64,000 bases of DNA from Anthoceros angustus (taxonomy: Eukaryota; Streptophyta; Anthocerotopsida; Anthocerotales; Anthocerotaceae), in the NCBI GenBank assembly GCA_010909165.1, contig VJWM01000011.1, positions 806,001 through 870,000 of the forward strand, given 5' to 3'. Below, in pieces: positions 13,271 through 23,162 of the stretch. The stretch's first letter is position 1. Every line of letters begins with the position of its first letter. The translations under genes and the position numbers were made by a program. The notes under the pieces were generated by a model. The model saw only the letters and a program-made list of their open reading frames with translations. It searched no databases and was not told where the DNA came from.

Positions 13271-14039
13271 GGATATACTGACCCCCTTCGGCCGAGACAG
13301 CACCCCCTTGTCACGAAGAACACCTTACCTAGAACAGCATATGTGCCTACTTTGATAATGCACACACCCTTTTCCGAGGTCATATCTTTGATAAAGATGC
13401 ACTTTCAAGTCTACACCCGAGAACCGGAGCATGAGGGTGTGGGCCCGTTCGTTTAGTAGAATGCATAGAGGGCTGCCATTTTCATATGTTTATTACAACC
13501 GAAAACTTTTACTTTCAAGTGGTGGAACACAATGAAAACAATCACTAGCGGAGTCTCATTTAAGTGGTCGTGAGAACATTGCAACAAACAATCAAGGAGG
13601 AAGTGGTCATCGGCATCGACAATAGCCATTCAAGAGTGCGGCTGGCGACTCATCCATGCCTTGCGAAATCGAGTCAAGTACCACCGCCATATTCGAGGCG
13701 GTCCATATCCTCCGCCTCGGTTGTCGCTCTCCTCCATTGCTTGCTCGTCTTCAATAGTATCATTCTTGGGCCCGGTCCGGCGGTGTCGGCGCCACCACAT
13801 CTAGGGTCTGACCCTCATCCAAAAGGTCGCCACCGTGGTCTTCAACCTTCGGCACTCAATGCAACCACTTGGGCTTTAAGGCAATGCCAACGTCCTTAAA
13901 ATGAACAAAGTTAGTTGCCCATGCGCCCATGCAAGCATCCTTAAAATCAACAAAATTGAACTTGAGGAGGCACGAGGTTTGAACACAAACCTATTCATTA
14001 CTACACTTATTTCCCAAACACTAGACCAACAGTCCATGG

Positions 14040-14420
14040 GTAGGTGTGCTAGGGAGGCGGCCGGCCCATGGGCATGGCGTGTTGGGGGCGGCGGCGCCAT
14101 GGGCATGGCGTGTTGGGGGCGCGGCGGCCGGCGCCATGGGCGGTGTGCTAGGGAGGCGCGGCCGGCCGGCGCCATGGGCGGGTGCTAGGGGCGGCCGGCG
14201 CCATGGGCGGTGTGCTAGGGAGGCGGCCGGCGCCATGGGCGGGTGCTAGGGAGGCGGCCGGCGGCGCCATGGGCGGGCGTGTTGGGGCGCGGCGGCGGCG
14301 GCGCCATGGGTGGTGTGTGCTAGGGAGGCGGCGGCGGCGCCATGGGCGGTGTGCTAGGGGGAGGCCGGCCGGCGCCATGGCGAGCATCTTGGGGAGGCGC
14401 CGGCCGGCCGGCGCCCTCCT
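14040..14420. repeat. GC-rich minisatellite, about 33-40-bp units
   Basis: About ten to eleven imperfect units each contain GGCGCCATGGGC followed by GG(T)G-TG(C/T)T(A/T)GGG and a GGCGGCCGGC spacer. The array is nearly all G and C with many CpG and NcoI (CCATGG) sites. Open frames on both strands across it (Pro/Ala/Arg-rich) follow from the lack of stops in GC repeats and are not genes. Confidence 0.9.
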
Positions 14421-15612
14421 GCCTCATCCTGTGCATCTGGGTGAAGCTAGGGGGACAAGAAGGAACGGTATCCTATCACCGATGGAAGGTGTGGCCCATT
14501 TGCGGGAAGGGTTAAAAGATTTGCGTCCATAGGTGATTGAAGAGTATAAGTGGTGGGAAGCCTTGGACCGGAAGGAGATTGCTATCATTGTGGAGAATAA
14601 CATTGGGCTAGTGCTACGTCCTTGGAAGTGGTTTTCACGTGCGAAGTGGATCATACTGACTGACCACTTCAAGTGCGGATGAAGCTTTGCTAGATGAGGC
14701 ATTATTGAGGACCTCCACGTGATATGTATTTGGGGCATATCAAAATGCGGGAAGGCAAGCTGGAAATGGCGGATGAATGGGGACATAACGGAACCGAGAG
14801 GGATGTTTACGGCGGTGCCGTGCAATACGGACATGCATAACAGGCCATTCTGGATTGGGGAGGTCATTGACGTGAAGCTAAACGCACCACGACCTCACTT
14901 TCTTATCCACTAGTATCGGACCGAGCACATAGATGCGTATGAAGGGAGATATGTGCGGGAACACATAGTCCGCCAGAGTGGTAACCCATCCGTCCAATGC
15001 CGAGGAAAAAGGGAATAAGATCCATTACCTAAAAACATACAGGAGGTATTTGTAGATGAAGCAGTCATCTGTATTATGGGTTTGTGTTGAGCATGGAAAC
15101 ATCTGTCACGGTGGACAAAAAGCGATAAGGGATAAGCTCTGCGAGTTGCGTGGCTTCATACAACTGCGAGTGAAAGTGTCAAGATAGTGATGACAATGGA
15201 GGAGAAGTCGGACCAAGTGATGACGATGGATTGAACTCGGGATGAGTGAAACCGAAATCTCGTTTTCCGGGGTCCCGAGTTAATGTTGTAAGTCCGTTCT
15301 TGATGTTTACGTGTTAGGAAATACCACATCGTGGCTTTTGTGGTGTCATAACAAAACCACATTTCCATCCCAAAGCGAGTTCTGATCGTCCTGCTTGCGG
15401 GACGGCCTTCCTCACCGTTCCTACTTTGCATCATTCCCTAGGTTCGAGTTTGCGACCACCATTCGACACAAACATTCTTTGGATGGAAAGTAGTAACTTT
15501 CTTGGTGACACCTTTTTTTGAGCTGTTTTCGCAATGCCTTCAAAGCATTTTAGGGCCCATCAAAAACCCCCTTCAGAGATTATTTGCGGAAAACCCCCTT
15601 CGAGATTATTCA

Positions 15613-15631
15613 CCCCCTTCAAAAATTATCG
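15613..15631 (-). repeat. Right terminal inverted repeat, 19 bp
   Basis: CCCCCTTCAAAAATTATCG mirrors 13252-13270 without mismatch. It overlaps the last codons (RDNF) of the copia acidic-linker frame. Confidence 0.85.
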
Positions 15632-16385
15632 CGTTGTTTCCATTGTCTTGTTGATCTTTTTAAGATTGGTTGTGTCTCTCGAATACTTTGATCTTCCTCT
15701 TCTTCTTCAAATGCAACGATTCTTTGATCTTCATCATCTTCTTCAACTGCGATAATTCTTTGATTTTCATCTTCTTCTTCAAGTGTGATATTTCTTTGAT
15801 CTTCATCTTCTTCCTCAATTTCGACATCGAGAATTTCCCTTTCTCCCCCCTTTATGTCACGTTGTTGAGAAGATTCTTTAGGTTGAGGAATAGGTTGCTC
15901 AAGAGTGTCATCATACTTAGAATCCTCGTCATGGTTTTCTACATACGCCGATAGATCCTTCATGATAATCACTAGGGTTGGAGCTCCCACTCCTTTGTTG
16001 GGTTCCACAACCTCATTAAATACAATATCCCTGCTAAAAATGATCTTCTTCCTTGTAAGATCGTATAGCCGATATCCATAACCTCATCAAAGTATCCAAG
16101 CATGGTGCACTTCATGCCTTTCGGATCCCACTTTATCCAGGTTTACTTTAGGACATAAGCGTAAACCGCAAAACCAAAAGCCTGGTGCCCCGTCGTGGGT
16201 TGTCCCCTTTCGCCTCGGGGTAGGTGGGATTTCCAATGTCGTTCTTTTTATAAAGTCTCCACATTTCTTTAGCACTTATATCATCTTACTCAAATGAGCC
16301 CGTCTCGCTTCTTGTTCAAACAACGGGTCCGAATACCCCTGTACCCCTAGAAAACCCAAGAAACATGCACAGCCTGACTTGAGTT

Positions 16386-16607
16386 CAAGGTGATCCAGCT
16401 AAAAGCTTTCAATCTCTTCAGCTCTGACAACAGGTTGTGAAATTCTGGCACTGGTCATTCCCGGTGCACGAGAGTGTCGTCCAGGAGAGGCTTCAGCTGC
16501 AGGAAGCAAGTTCCCACAGCCTGGCCATGGCCCTCGTCATCTGCTGCTCCTGCAACGACGGCAACCATTCTGCTGCCATCGGCACACCGGGAAGCACTAG
16601 AGGCAAG
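16386..16607 (-). pseudogene. COMMD7: COMMD7-like last-exon fragment
   Basis: The segment aligns by eye with 3418-3660. The shared order is TTCAAGGTGATC, CTTTCAA, CTCT, GAGCTCTGACAA, AGGTTGT, AA(A/T)CTCTGGCAC, GTGTC(A/G)TCCA, TTCAGCTGCA, AAGCAAGT-CCCACAGCCTGG, CTCGTCAT and TGCAACGACGGCA. It lacks about 28 bp that in the intact gene encode the FEWRLGV start of the COMM domain. Its reading frame is also broken, so it cannot make a COMM domain. It sits at the edge of the minus-strand copia relic. Confidence 0.85.
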
Positions 16608-17557
16608 TTTCGGAAGCGATTTAAGAGAGGGACATCCTGTCCCAGGCTGGGCTGGTCAGGAAGATGGAACACACATCTCGTATGCATGCAAAAGATGTAG
16701 AAATCATTCGACCAGAGGAACGCTTGGATCTGGCCTTGCTTCTTGAAACCAAAAGCTACAGCTACAGCTACAGCCCTGCCACTCGCTCCTTCTTTCCTCC
16801 CTGACGTCCATGAGAAATCACCTGTTCATCCACACAAGAAGGCTGTGAGATGCTTCTCCTGGCAATTGCATGCGAGCCTGAACAGAAATGAGTAGAAAGG
16901 GACAAATGAGAGTTCCTCGCCTCAGTTTCTCCTCGTCCTTGGTGACCACCAAATCATCTGGGCTAGGTGCCTGGGTCTCCAAGCATGCTCTTGCAACTAG
17001 CCCACACCTTCTGAATCCGAAGCCAAGTCCAGGAGCTCCAAAATGGCGTCGGCAGACAGTTTCACCACTCGGCCCGGCACTCCACTGCCCCAAGACCCCG
17101 CTGGCGCTAGAAATTGCAACATTAATCCTCCCGGAATGCACCCTGAGGGCTCCGCTGCTGTCGAGTGGGAAGAATGCCATACTATTGCTGCTTTCACAGG
17201 CGACAGGACAGCTTCCCGCCATGATTTACCTCCTATTTCTGCTCGCTCAACTGCATTCAAGGTGCCAAATGGTGCAGCCCAGCAGTCTCTGATTGATCCT
17301 TCTTGTGCTTCTGCGCTCAGGTGGGTTCCACCGTGCCTGTCAGTCCCAACGGATTGGTGCAGACCGGTATGTGGCCGCCCCGGTGATTTTATAGGAAGGA
17401 ACCAAATGTTGTCAGGAAAATTTCGGGCACTTTGGTCGGAACATACTGACAGGGAATTCCATGTCACCAGATCCTTTTTCTGACCAAGCGTCAGAAACCA
17501 GGTATGCTATCTTTCAAAAATTTGTACTCCGTTCTCACTTGTGGGTAACTTGTTTAG
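16608..17557. other. Between COMMD7 and P450 relics; no clear gene
   Basis: Open frames occur on both strands (for example 16818-17222 minus and 17043-17483 plus) but none has a recognisable motif. The last part (about 17400-17520) may be decayed upstream exon of the P450 relic: NQMLSGKF followed by a stop. Confidence 0.4.
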
Positions 17558-18123
17558 GCACAGGAGGCGAAGGAGTTCGTAGAGATGGTTTCAGGGAACT
17601 CCGCGCTGCTTGTAGTACAGCTGATTGGGGATAACATTCCCTACCTGCCTGTGCTGGACCTGTTCACCAACTTCAAGGCTCGCATGAAGAAATGTGAAAA
17701 GAGGTTGGACGAGTTCTTCACCAGAGTTCTACGGAGCATCTATAGGCAACATCCCAAGCAGAAGTACCCCGACTTTGTTGATGATCTCCTTGTGCTTCAA
17801 GCAAGAGATGGATCGGACCATCGAAGCACATTGCCTGGTTCTTCGTTTGTTACTCTCAAACCTCACACATTTCTCAGGACTTGGAGGAGAACTACTGCAC
17901 ATGGGTTTGGACTTTGGAGGTGATTTCAAGAATCATGAGGCGAGCAAGTTCACGTCGTGCAGGACATGGTAGCGGCAGGAACGTACAAGGCTTCCAACGC
18001 CCTGAAATGGGCGATGGCTGTACTAATCGGGCATCCACACATTGCTGCCAAACTGCAGGCTAGGCAGAGCTCGACAGTGTCGTGGGAAAGGAGAGGCTGG
18101 TGGAGGAAGCTGACCCCGGACAG
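17558..18123 (+). pseudogene. Truncated cytochrome P450 relic (CYP71-clan type)
   Basis: A splice acceptor at 17556 opens AQEAKEFVEMV. It is followed by LIGDNIPYLPVLDLF, FKARMKKCEKRLDEFF and YPDFVDDLLVLQ, the region before helix I in plant CYP71-clan enzymes. Helix I appears after a frame change as DMVAAGTYKASNALKWAMAV, where the usual AGTDT-(S/T) oxygen-binding motif is altered. A further frame change gives AELDSVVGKERLVEEADPGQ at 18063-18123. The ExxR, PERF and heme-binding Cys regions are absent. Two or more frame changes, the altered helix I and the missing C-terminus make it non-functional. Confidence 0.8.
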
Positions 18124-18640
18124 GGTAGGAAGGTGTTTATTTCTATGATTTCTATGGTGTCAATCCCGGTCGGTGTGTTTCCTATCTAACGTTTCGGAAT
18201 ACCAAACAGGAAAGAATTTGTTCGTCCACGACCATTAGCTGGGAGATTCATGCTTGTGCCTTCTTCCAGACTTGGCCTCGGCTTGTTCGGATTCCTTGTT
18301 TCGCTGAAGACATTTTCGTTCAGAGGGCGAGGAGAGGAGCTTCTGGCAAATGCTTTTGCAGTCTGGGAAGACTACGAGGATTCTCATTCTTCGTACGATT
18401 TGAGGTGTACTTCTTCCCGCTAATCCATGTTTCACAGCGTTGGAAATGGGTATTGAGTCTAGAGAAGCTAGGGCACTACGTTCAGAGTTGCTGCTTGCTC
18501 GTTCGTTGTGAGCTTTGTCACGATCGGTGTGGTGTGTGGTAGGGTAGGCGGGCTTGGTGAGCAGTGGGTTGGACGCTGCTTCGACAAGCTGTTTAATCGT
18601 TGTGCTTGGGTAGCCTCAGGGATACTGAGGCGCTTGCATT
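18124..18640. other. Intergenic, no gene seen
   Basis: This is the upstream region of the plus-strand sHSP gene. Short ORFs lack motifs. No textbook heat-shock element (three clean nGAAn inverted units) was found by eye. Confidence 0.5.
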
Positions 18641-19249
18641 ATGACGAAGGATTCCGCACAAAGTCTGCGGGCCTTGACCTGTGCTCTGCACAATGAGCCT
18701 GCGTCAGCCCCGTCTGACAGGGAGATCCAACACATTCCCGTTGATATCGAGGATACCCCAGAAGCCTACCTGTATGTATTTGACATGCCTGGTATCGCCG
18801 GAGACGACGTCCAGGTACGAATTGTCAGAGCCATCCTCCACACTTGCATGCAAGGTAAGCACATCAGCTCGCTCCCGAGGTGGAATTGTGGAGGAGTGAC
18901 TGGTCTGCTTTGGATTGGCCATGTCCAGGTGCAAGTGGAAACACGTGAACCTTCCATGAACTGGCTCAAGATCAAGGGTAAGAGGACGCGGGATGGGGAG
19001 TCTGAGGAAGACAAGGGCGAAGCCACGCGCTGGCGTTTTTTCCTCCAACTGGAGCGCAAAATGGGCAACTTCGAGGAGGAATTTCCCCTTCGACAGGATG
19101 CCAACTTGGATGAAATTGCTGCTTCCTCTAAGCATGGAGTGCTGACAGTCAAGGTGCCAAAAGTCAAGGTGAATGGTGCCAGAGGAGGACCTGGTGGCAC
19201 CTCTGGATCGCCGGCTCAGATAGAAGACAGGCCTCCGAGCGTGAAGTGA
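18641..19249 (+). CDS. Small heat-shock protein, class II-like
   Basis: sHSPs are ATP-independent holdase chaperones. Exon 1 (18641-18814) encodes a short N-arm and the start of the alpha-crystallin domain, VDIEDTPEAYLYVFDMPGI. Exon 2 (18929-19249) has VQVETREPSMNWLKIKGKR, LERKMGNFEEEFPL and HGVLTVKVPK, which are the consensus II and I regions. A Gly/Ser-rich tail follows. The 114-nt intron is a multiple of three and has no stop, so an unspliced reading frame also exists (202 aa against 164 aa spliced). I prefer splicing because it restores normal domain spacing. The gene converges on a second sHSP whose intron is at the same place. Confidence 0.85.
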   Translation: MTKDSAQSLRALTCALHNEPASAPSDREIQHIPVDIEDTPEAYLYVFDMPGIAGDDVQVRIVRAILHTCMQGKHISSLPRWNCGGVTGLLWIGHVQVQVETREPSMNWLKIKGKRTRDGESEEDKGEATRWRFFLQLERKMGNFEEEFPLRQDANLDEIAASSKHGVLTVKVPKVKVNGARGGPGGTSGSPAQIEDRPPSVK

Positions 19250-19489
19250 ATTCAATGTCAGACATTCATAGCTGCCCTTGCTGACCAGACCAGCAGTTTT
19301 GAAGGCAGCTAGCTAAGCTTGCGTTAGAATGGGAAACTTTATTTGCATGCAGATCCATGGCAACTTTCCTTGGCCTCAAATTTGTAGGACAGTTGCTCGA
19401 AGATACTTGTCTTCATGTCATTACAGCCAGTTCTACTTTTTTCATTCCAGCAACGCTGACCTTGCGTGCCATGCAAGGCATTGCATGCT

Positions 19490-20143
19490 TCAGAAAGGCA
19501 GGCTTGGTGGTGCAGCTTCAGGGAGGTTGGGCTGGAGCTGCGGAGGGCCCTGGCTGGTCCCTGGGTCCGGAGGAGGAGGGGGAGCGGGGTCCTTCTCCTT
19601 CTTATGCTTTTCCTCCGGCCCGCACTCCTGTTCCTGGACAAAGCTGCTGCCGATTCTGATTTCGTAGAACTTGGGCCTGTGAGCATGGGGGATAGGGCTC
19701 TTGGGAACCAGAACCGTCAAGACGCCGTCCTGGCAAGCCGCGGCGATGTGCGTGTTCTCCACGCCGGAGGGGAGCGTGAACTTGCGCACGAACTTGCCCA
19801 CCCTTCTCTCCTTCTGCAGGTACCTGGACTCCGGCCTCTCGGGCACCTCGTCACGGGTGCGCTCTCCGCTCAGGATGAGCACACAGTCGTTCTCAATCCG
19901 TACCTGCAAGGCAAGGCCATGTCCCAATCCAGATCAGCTCAGGCTCAGCAAGTGCTCCCGTACTCCATCCCCACAACTGCTTTGGAATACAGTTGCACCA
20001 ATTTGAAAGTTTCCGTGGAGGTAGACCTAGGATCTTACAGAGCAGTCATGAGGTTTGAGGCCAGGCACATCTGCGACGAAGATGTAGCAATCCGGAGTCT
20101 CCCTGACGTCCACGTCGGGCGGAATGACCGCCGGGCCAGTCAT
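19490..20143 (-). CDS. Small heat-shock protein, class II-like
   Basis: Exon 1 (20143-20039) encodes MTGPAVIPPDVDVRET and CYIFVADVPGLKPHD. Exon 2 (19903-19490) encodes VRIENDCVLILSGERTRDE, KERRVGKFVRKFTLP and CQDGVLTVLVPK, followed by a Lys/Pro-rich tail (KKEKDPAPPPPPDP). LILSGERTR and RRVGKFVRKF are typical of cytosolic class II sHSPs. The ATG at 20143 is the first in frame after an upstream stop, so the N-terminal arm is unusually short unless another 5' exon exists. The intron interrupts the domain just before the V-x-V/I-E strand, as in the partner gene at 18641-19249. The two genes are tail to tail, 240 bp apart. Confidence 0.85.
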
Positions 20144-20790
20144 TGCTGCGGCGCTGAGGGCATTGGACGAGAGATGCGGATTCGCAACCTACAGTGACCC
20201 GGAGATTCTGATGCCGGCATTCCAATTCCCCCGCCCTGGGGCATGGACTCTCATGAATTTGCTCCTCTGCTTCCCGAAGTCGACAATCGCAATTTGCTCG
20301 CTCTTTTGCTCCTCGGGAACCAAGGGAGGAAGACAGCAACGGGAATGCGTCCGCCAGTTATGACATTCCGAACCCGTTGCTGTGAAAATCGACTTCACAC
20401 GCCGTGAACTTACACTGGTTGTGGCTAGGATTAGCTTCTCTTGTTTAGGGTTTTCTTGTTCCAATTAGGGTTATTTTTCCACGAGCCCACTGCATGACAA
20501 ATATGGGTCTATCACTCACAGCGCAAGCTCGTCGAGCTAAATGACCTACAAGTAATAAGCTACAAGCTCGTCAAGCGAAATGATCCACCGATGACGGTAA
20601 CTTAGCTATGTACATACATCCATATATAACAGCGATAGCTATTGAACTGGCACCACTTTGCTAGCACCACTTTGCTTACACCACCCTCATGGTGTCTCAC
20701 TTCTCCTCTCCTGAGACCTTGCTGAAAACAGCATCCTTGAGACTCCACCTATGGTCAGCCCTTGAAAGGGAACTAGTTCTTCTCAGGCAT
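20144..20790. other. Upstream region of the minus-strand sHSP; no gene
   Basis: Open frames around 20180-20400 on both strands have no recognisable motif. They may contain an unrecognised 5' exon of the sHSP gene. The sequence from 20470 to 20790 is plain intergenic DNA. Confidence 0.45.
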
Positions 20791-21376
20791 TTACTCCTCA
20801 GTGGCATACTCCTTGCGTTCTGTACCGTAAATCTTCCTCGTGAATAAATAGGAAGATGTTTGAGACTTCGGCAGCCACCAGTATCTCATGGAGGCCGGAA
20901 GCTTGTCCTTCCTTTGGCCCGCATCACCTTCTGCAAGAATGGGACCCCTCGCTGCAAGAAGAGAGCCATAAACCGCTTCATTCCTGGCCTTGATGACAGG
21001 CATGAGTCTGGCAGTTGATAACCGTGCCAGGACAGGGAATATGACAATTTCTTCCTGGAGCTGGGCACAAGCAGCAGCCAATATCCCAGACCTTCCGGCT
21101 CAGACCCTCCTTCTCAGGGGTGGCATCCTGGCCATTGCCCCCAGCTTCTCAGCGTGTGAGAAGGGCAGTACCACGGCACACCAACTCATCAGCATTGGCC
21201 CAGTACATCCTGTGCATGCGGGCAGCTGTGACCAGCGGGCCACAGCAGAGGGTGGCTGCTGAGGACCAGAACCAGTGTGGCGGGGCTGCAACATCCCACA
21301 GCCACGGTGGACTACCCCCCTCTTCCAGCTTGCAGCTGACACCCAGCGCCCCCAAAGGGATTACAAGGAAATCCAT
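20791..21376 (-). CDS. Unidentified protein, at least two exons
   Basis: The terminal exon (about 21040-20791) follows an acceptor and reads LQEEIVIFPVLARLSTARL, then GQRKDKLPASMRYWWLP and TSSYLFTRKIYGTERKEY. Its regular composition and the clean stop suggest a real protein. Upstream, 21376-21149 reads FLVIPLGALGVSCKLEEGG, PPHWFWSSAATLCCGPLV and AARMHRMYWANADELV, then hits a stop unless spliced. Both parts mix hydrophobic stretches and basic residues, which could suit a mitochondrial or plastid membrane protein. I do not recognise the family. It lies downstream of POP4 on the same strand, about 140 bp from the POP4 stop. Confidence 0.4.
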
Positions 21377-21515
21377 CCACTGCAGAAATCAAGCACAACT
21401 TAATACACAATGCACATATTATACAGTTTACATGCCGAGCCCGATAAAGTTGAAATGGAAGGGACAACAAGAAGAGAACCTGCGTACCCGGGCAGAATCG
21501 GGTTCCAAGCCTTCT

Positions 21516-22902
21516 TCACAACTCGATAGTTGCTACCTTCTGCACGTTTGTGTCGGGTGCAGGTTTCAAAGACCGTGCATTCATACTATTTCCGAAAAGA
21601 GTTACCCGTAAGTCTTCAACCTGAAACATGAAGATAGTTCCAGGCTTGGGAATGACTGCAGCACCAACCGGAAATGAATGAGCTCCTACAGAGTTGTGTC
21701 CAAAAATATGCAGAATGAACAAGCTTGAATTTCGTACCCCGTAACTTGTCCTCACACGTGATGATGCTGAAGGCAGTCTCTGTCTCTCGTATCATGATCC
21801 CTTGAGTGCCAACTATACTCTTACTTTTTGATTCTACAACTGCCAATTTCACCACATCAGCTGCCGTGCACGAACATTCCATGAAATGGATTCAAGGTAT
21901 GAAACAGTGCAACTGCTAAAAGACGGACCAGCAAGAATGGCTCCATGTAAGTCTGCTGACATCAGCAGGGACTGAGTCATCTCCATCGACCCTCTGCACT
22001 TCCGGCGATTTAGCATAAACCACTGAGATTCAAAGGCTTAAGCTGTCAAATGTGCAAGAATCAGCTGGAGACTGTGTTACCTGCATTCTGCAAGAAGGGC
22101 AGTCACATACTCTTTCCACATTTCCTGCAAGGGCTTGTACAGACTGTACCTGCATAACGAGGGTAAATAATCCCTTTTGTTAACAAGCTGTGTCATGTGT
22201 AACCCTAACTCCTTTCCTGTTCGACTGGAAGAGATGCGCTTACTTGCAGTACTGTTCGGGGATGTTGAATGAGCCCAGACTTCGCTGCTTCCGTGACGGC
22301 ATACGAACAAGTGACCGCTTTCCCCGGCTCTTTGTTGCTCTTAATAAGGCCCTCCCAGCTGCTCCACGTGTTGTGGGATTGTCAAGCATCACAACCTTGT
22401 CTTGAAGACGCATGTCAATTGTCGCACCTATATCTCCCCGGATCCTGCAATTGTCCTTCAGAAAATCTCGTAGGACCTCATCCACCACCTTCTCTGGATT
22501 CACGTATTTGGGCAGCTGGTGCAGAAAATTTCAACATGTCAGCCATTGCCATCAGACCACCATGGAGATGACTGAATCTTCCGCAGCTAAGGTAAGTAAA
22601 AGCAGCAAGAGAGGGGCCTCACCTGAAGATGCGCAGCAAGTGGGCCTTTCGTCACATCCTTACACAGCGGGGCATAGGTTGGATCTCCGGACGTCGAGTC
22701 TGCAACAATTGCACTCAACAGTTAGACAACAGTAGACTCACTAATTGCACGACAACAACACAAAAATTGTCTACACAGCACCTGTTTCACAAATGCCTCT
22801 GCCGAATGTCTTTCTCTTCACAGATTTGGGAGATTTATGGTAGGGAGACCCAGCGGGCGGGGTAGCTCGCCCCACCAAGGCTTTCAGCGTAGACGACTTC
22901 AT
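21516..22902 (-). CDS. POP4: RNase P/MRP subunit p29 (POP4/Rpp29)
   Basis: POP4 is a protein subunit of RNase P and RNase MRP and acts in tRNA 5' maturation and rRNA processing. Seven exons join in frame: 22902-22782, 22699-22623, 22515-22244, 22149-22081, 21993-21929, 21860-21738 and 21655-21516, giving 288 aa. Exon 3 has RSLVRMPSRKQRSLGSFNIP, and exon 4 has LYKPLQEMWKEYVTALL. Exon 5 has LLMSADLHGA, and exon 6 has VVKLAVVESKSKSIVGTQGI and IRETETAF. Exon 7 has VIPKPGTIFMF and the last strands. These match the Sm-like fold of the UPF0086/Rpp29 domain. The gene is divergent from the GlnRS gene with 260 bp between the two ATGs. Confidence 0.9.
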
Positions 22903-23162
22903 TATGCAAATGTGTTCCGCTTGCTAGCTGCAAAGCTGGTTCTTACATATATAGACTCCTTCTAGATCAAAAGAGCGCCAACTCGATTAGATTAATCGGG
23001 ATCGGGCAGTCTTTGTTGCGTTATATTACGTTATCACTATATTCCATATTAGGTCTGTTAGGTACCTAGTATGTATGTAGGAGGGCTCGGAAAGTAGGTA
23101 GTGACGAGAGTTGGGGACTAAGTAGGCTGGGCCGAGGTGTTTGGGTCATCTTTTGAAGCACA
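22903..23162. promoter_or_regulatory. Shared upstream region of POP4 and GlnRS
   Basis: The two start codons face away from each other across 260 bp. ACATATATAGAC at about 22946 is a TATA-like run, and TTATATTACG at 23021 is another AT-rich patch. Both genes serve tRNA biology. A bidirectional promoter is inferred from position only. Confidence 0.5.

Larger units (their letters stand above)
13252..15631. mobile_element. 2.38-kb TIR element (MULE-like?) nested in copia
   Basis: The segment starts with CGATAATTTTTGAAGGGGG (13252-13270) and ends with its exact reverse complement (15613-15631). Sub-terminal copies of a GAAGGGGG/CCCCCTTC-type motif lie at 15559-15620 and 13271-13310. The TIR start, (A/G)CGATAATT, recalls Mutator-like element ends, but no 9-bp target duplication can be seen. 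The inside holds a GC-rich minisatellite (14040-14420) and a broken reading frame. That frame contains HNRPFWIGEVIDVKLNAPRP (about 14837-14897), followed in the same frame after one stop by YRTEHIDAYEGRYV. This looks like a small beta-rich reader or transposon-associated domain. No transposase with a DDE signature was recognised, so the element is non-autonomous or decayed. Confidence 0.55.
12950..16275 (-). mobile_element. Second Ty1/copia relic, interrupted by another element
   Basis: Read on the minus strand, the order is copia-like. At 16275-16010 are FWFCGLRLCP and SERHEVHHAWIL, the post-integrase block with frame shifts. An acidic linker follows at 16008-15619 (EEEDEDQRNITLEEEDEN, ending LKRSTRQWKQRDNF). 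The start of reverse transcriptase is at about 13190-12955, with EPEEALEGPKVKEWKKAVDNEY and, in another frame, FKIKRKADGSIERYKARMV. In an intact copia element the acidic linker and the EWKKA block are close neighbours. Here they are 2.4 kb apart, and the gap coincides with a segment bounded by 19-bp inverted repeats (13252-15631). The relic stops next to a COMMD7 fragment. Confidence 0.7.

Noticed and set aside
14040-14420. Regularly spaced repeat considered as a CRISPR array
   Set aside because: Units are continuous and imperfect without unique spacers of constant size, and the locus is eukaryotic.
14021-14532. GC-rich ORFs on both strands (PWRRPP-type and MGGVLGRR-type)
   Set aside because: They are translations of the minisatellite units with no non-repeat protein content.
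15670-15954. Plus-strand ORF rich in Phe and Ile
   Set aside because: It is antisense to the acidic Glu/Asp linker of the minus-strand copia relic.
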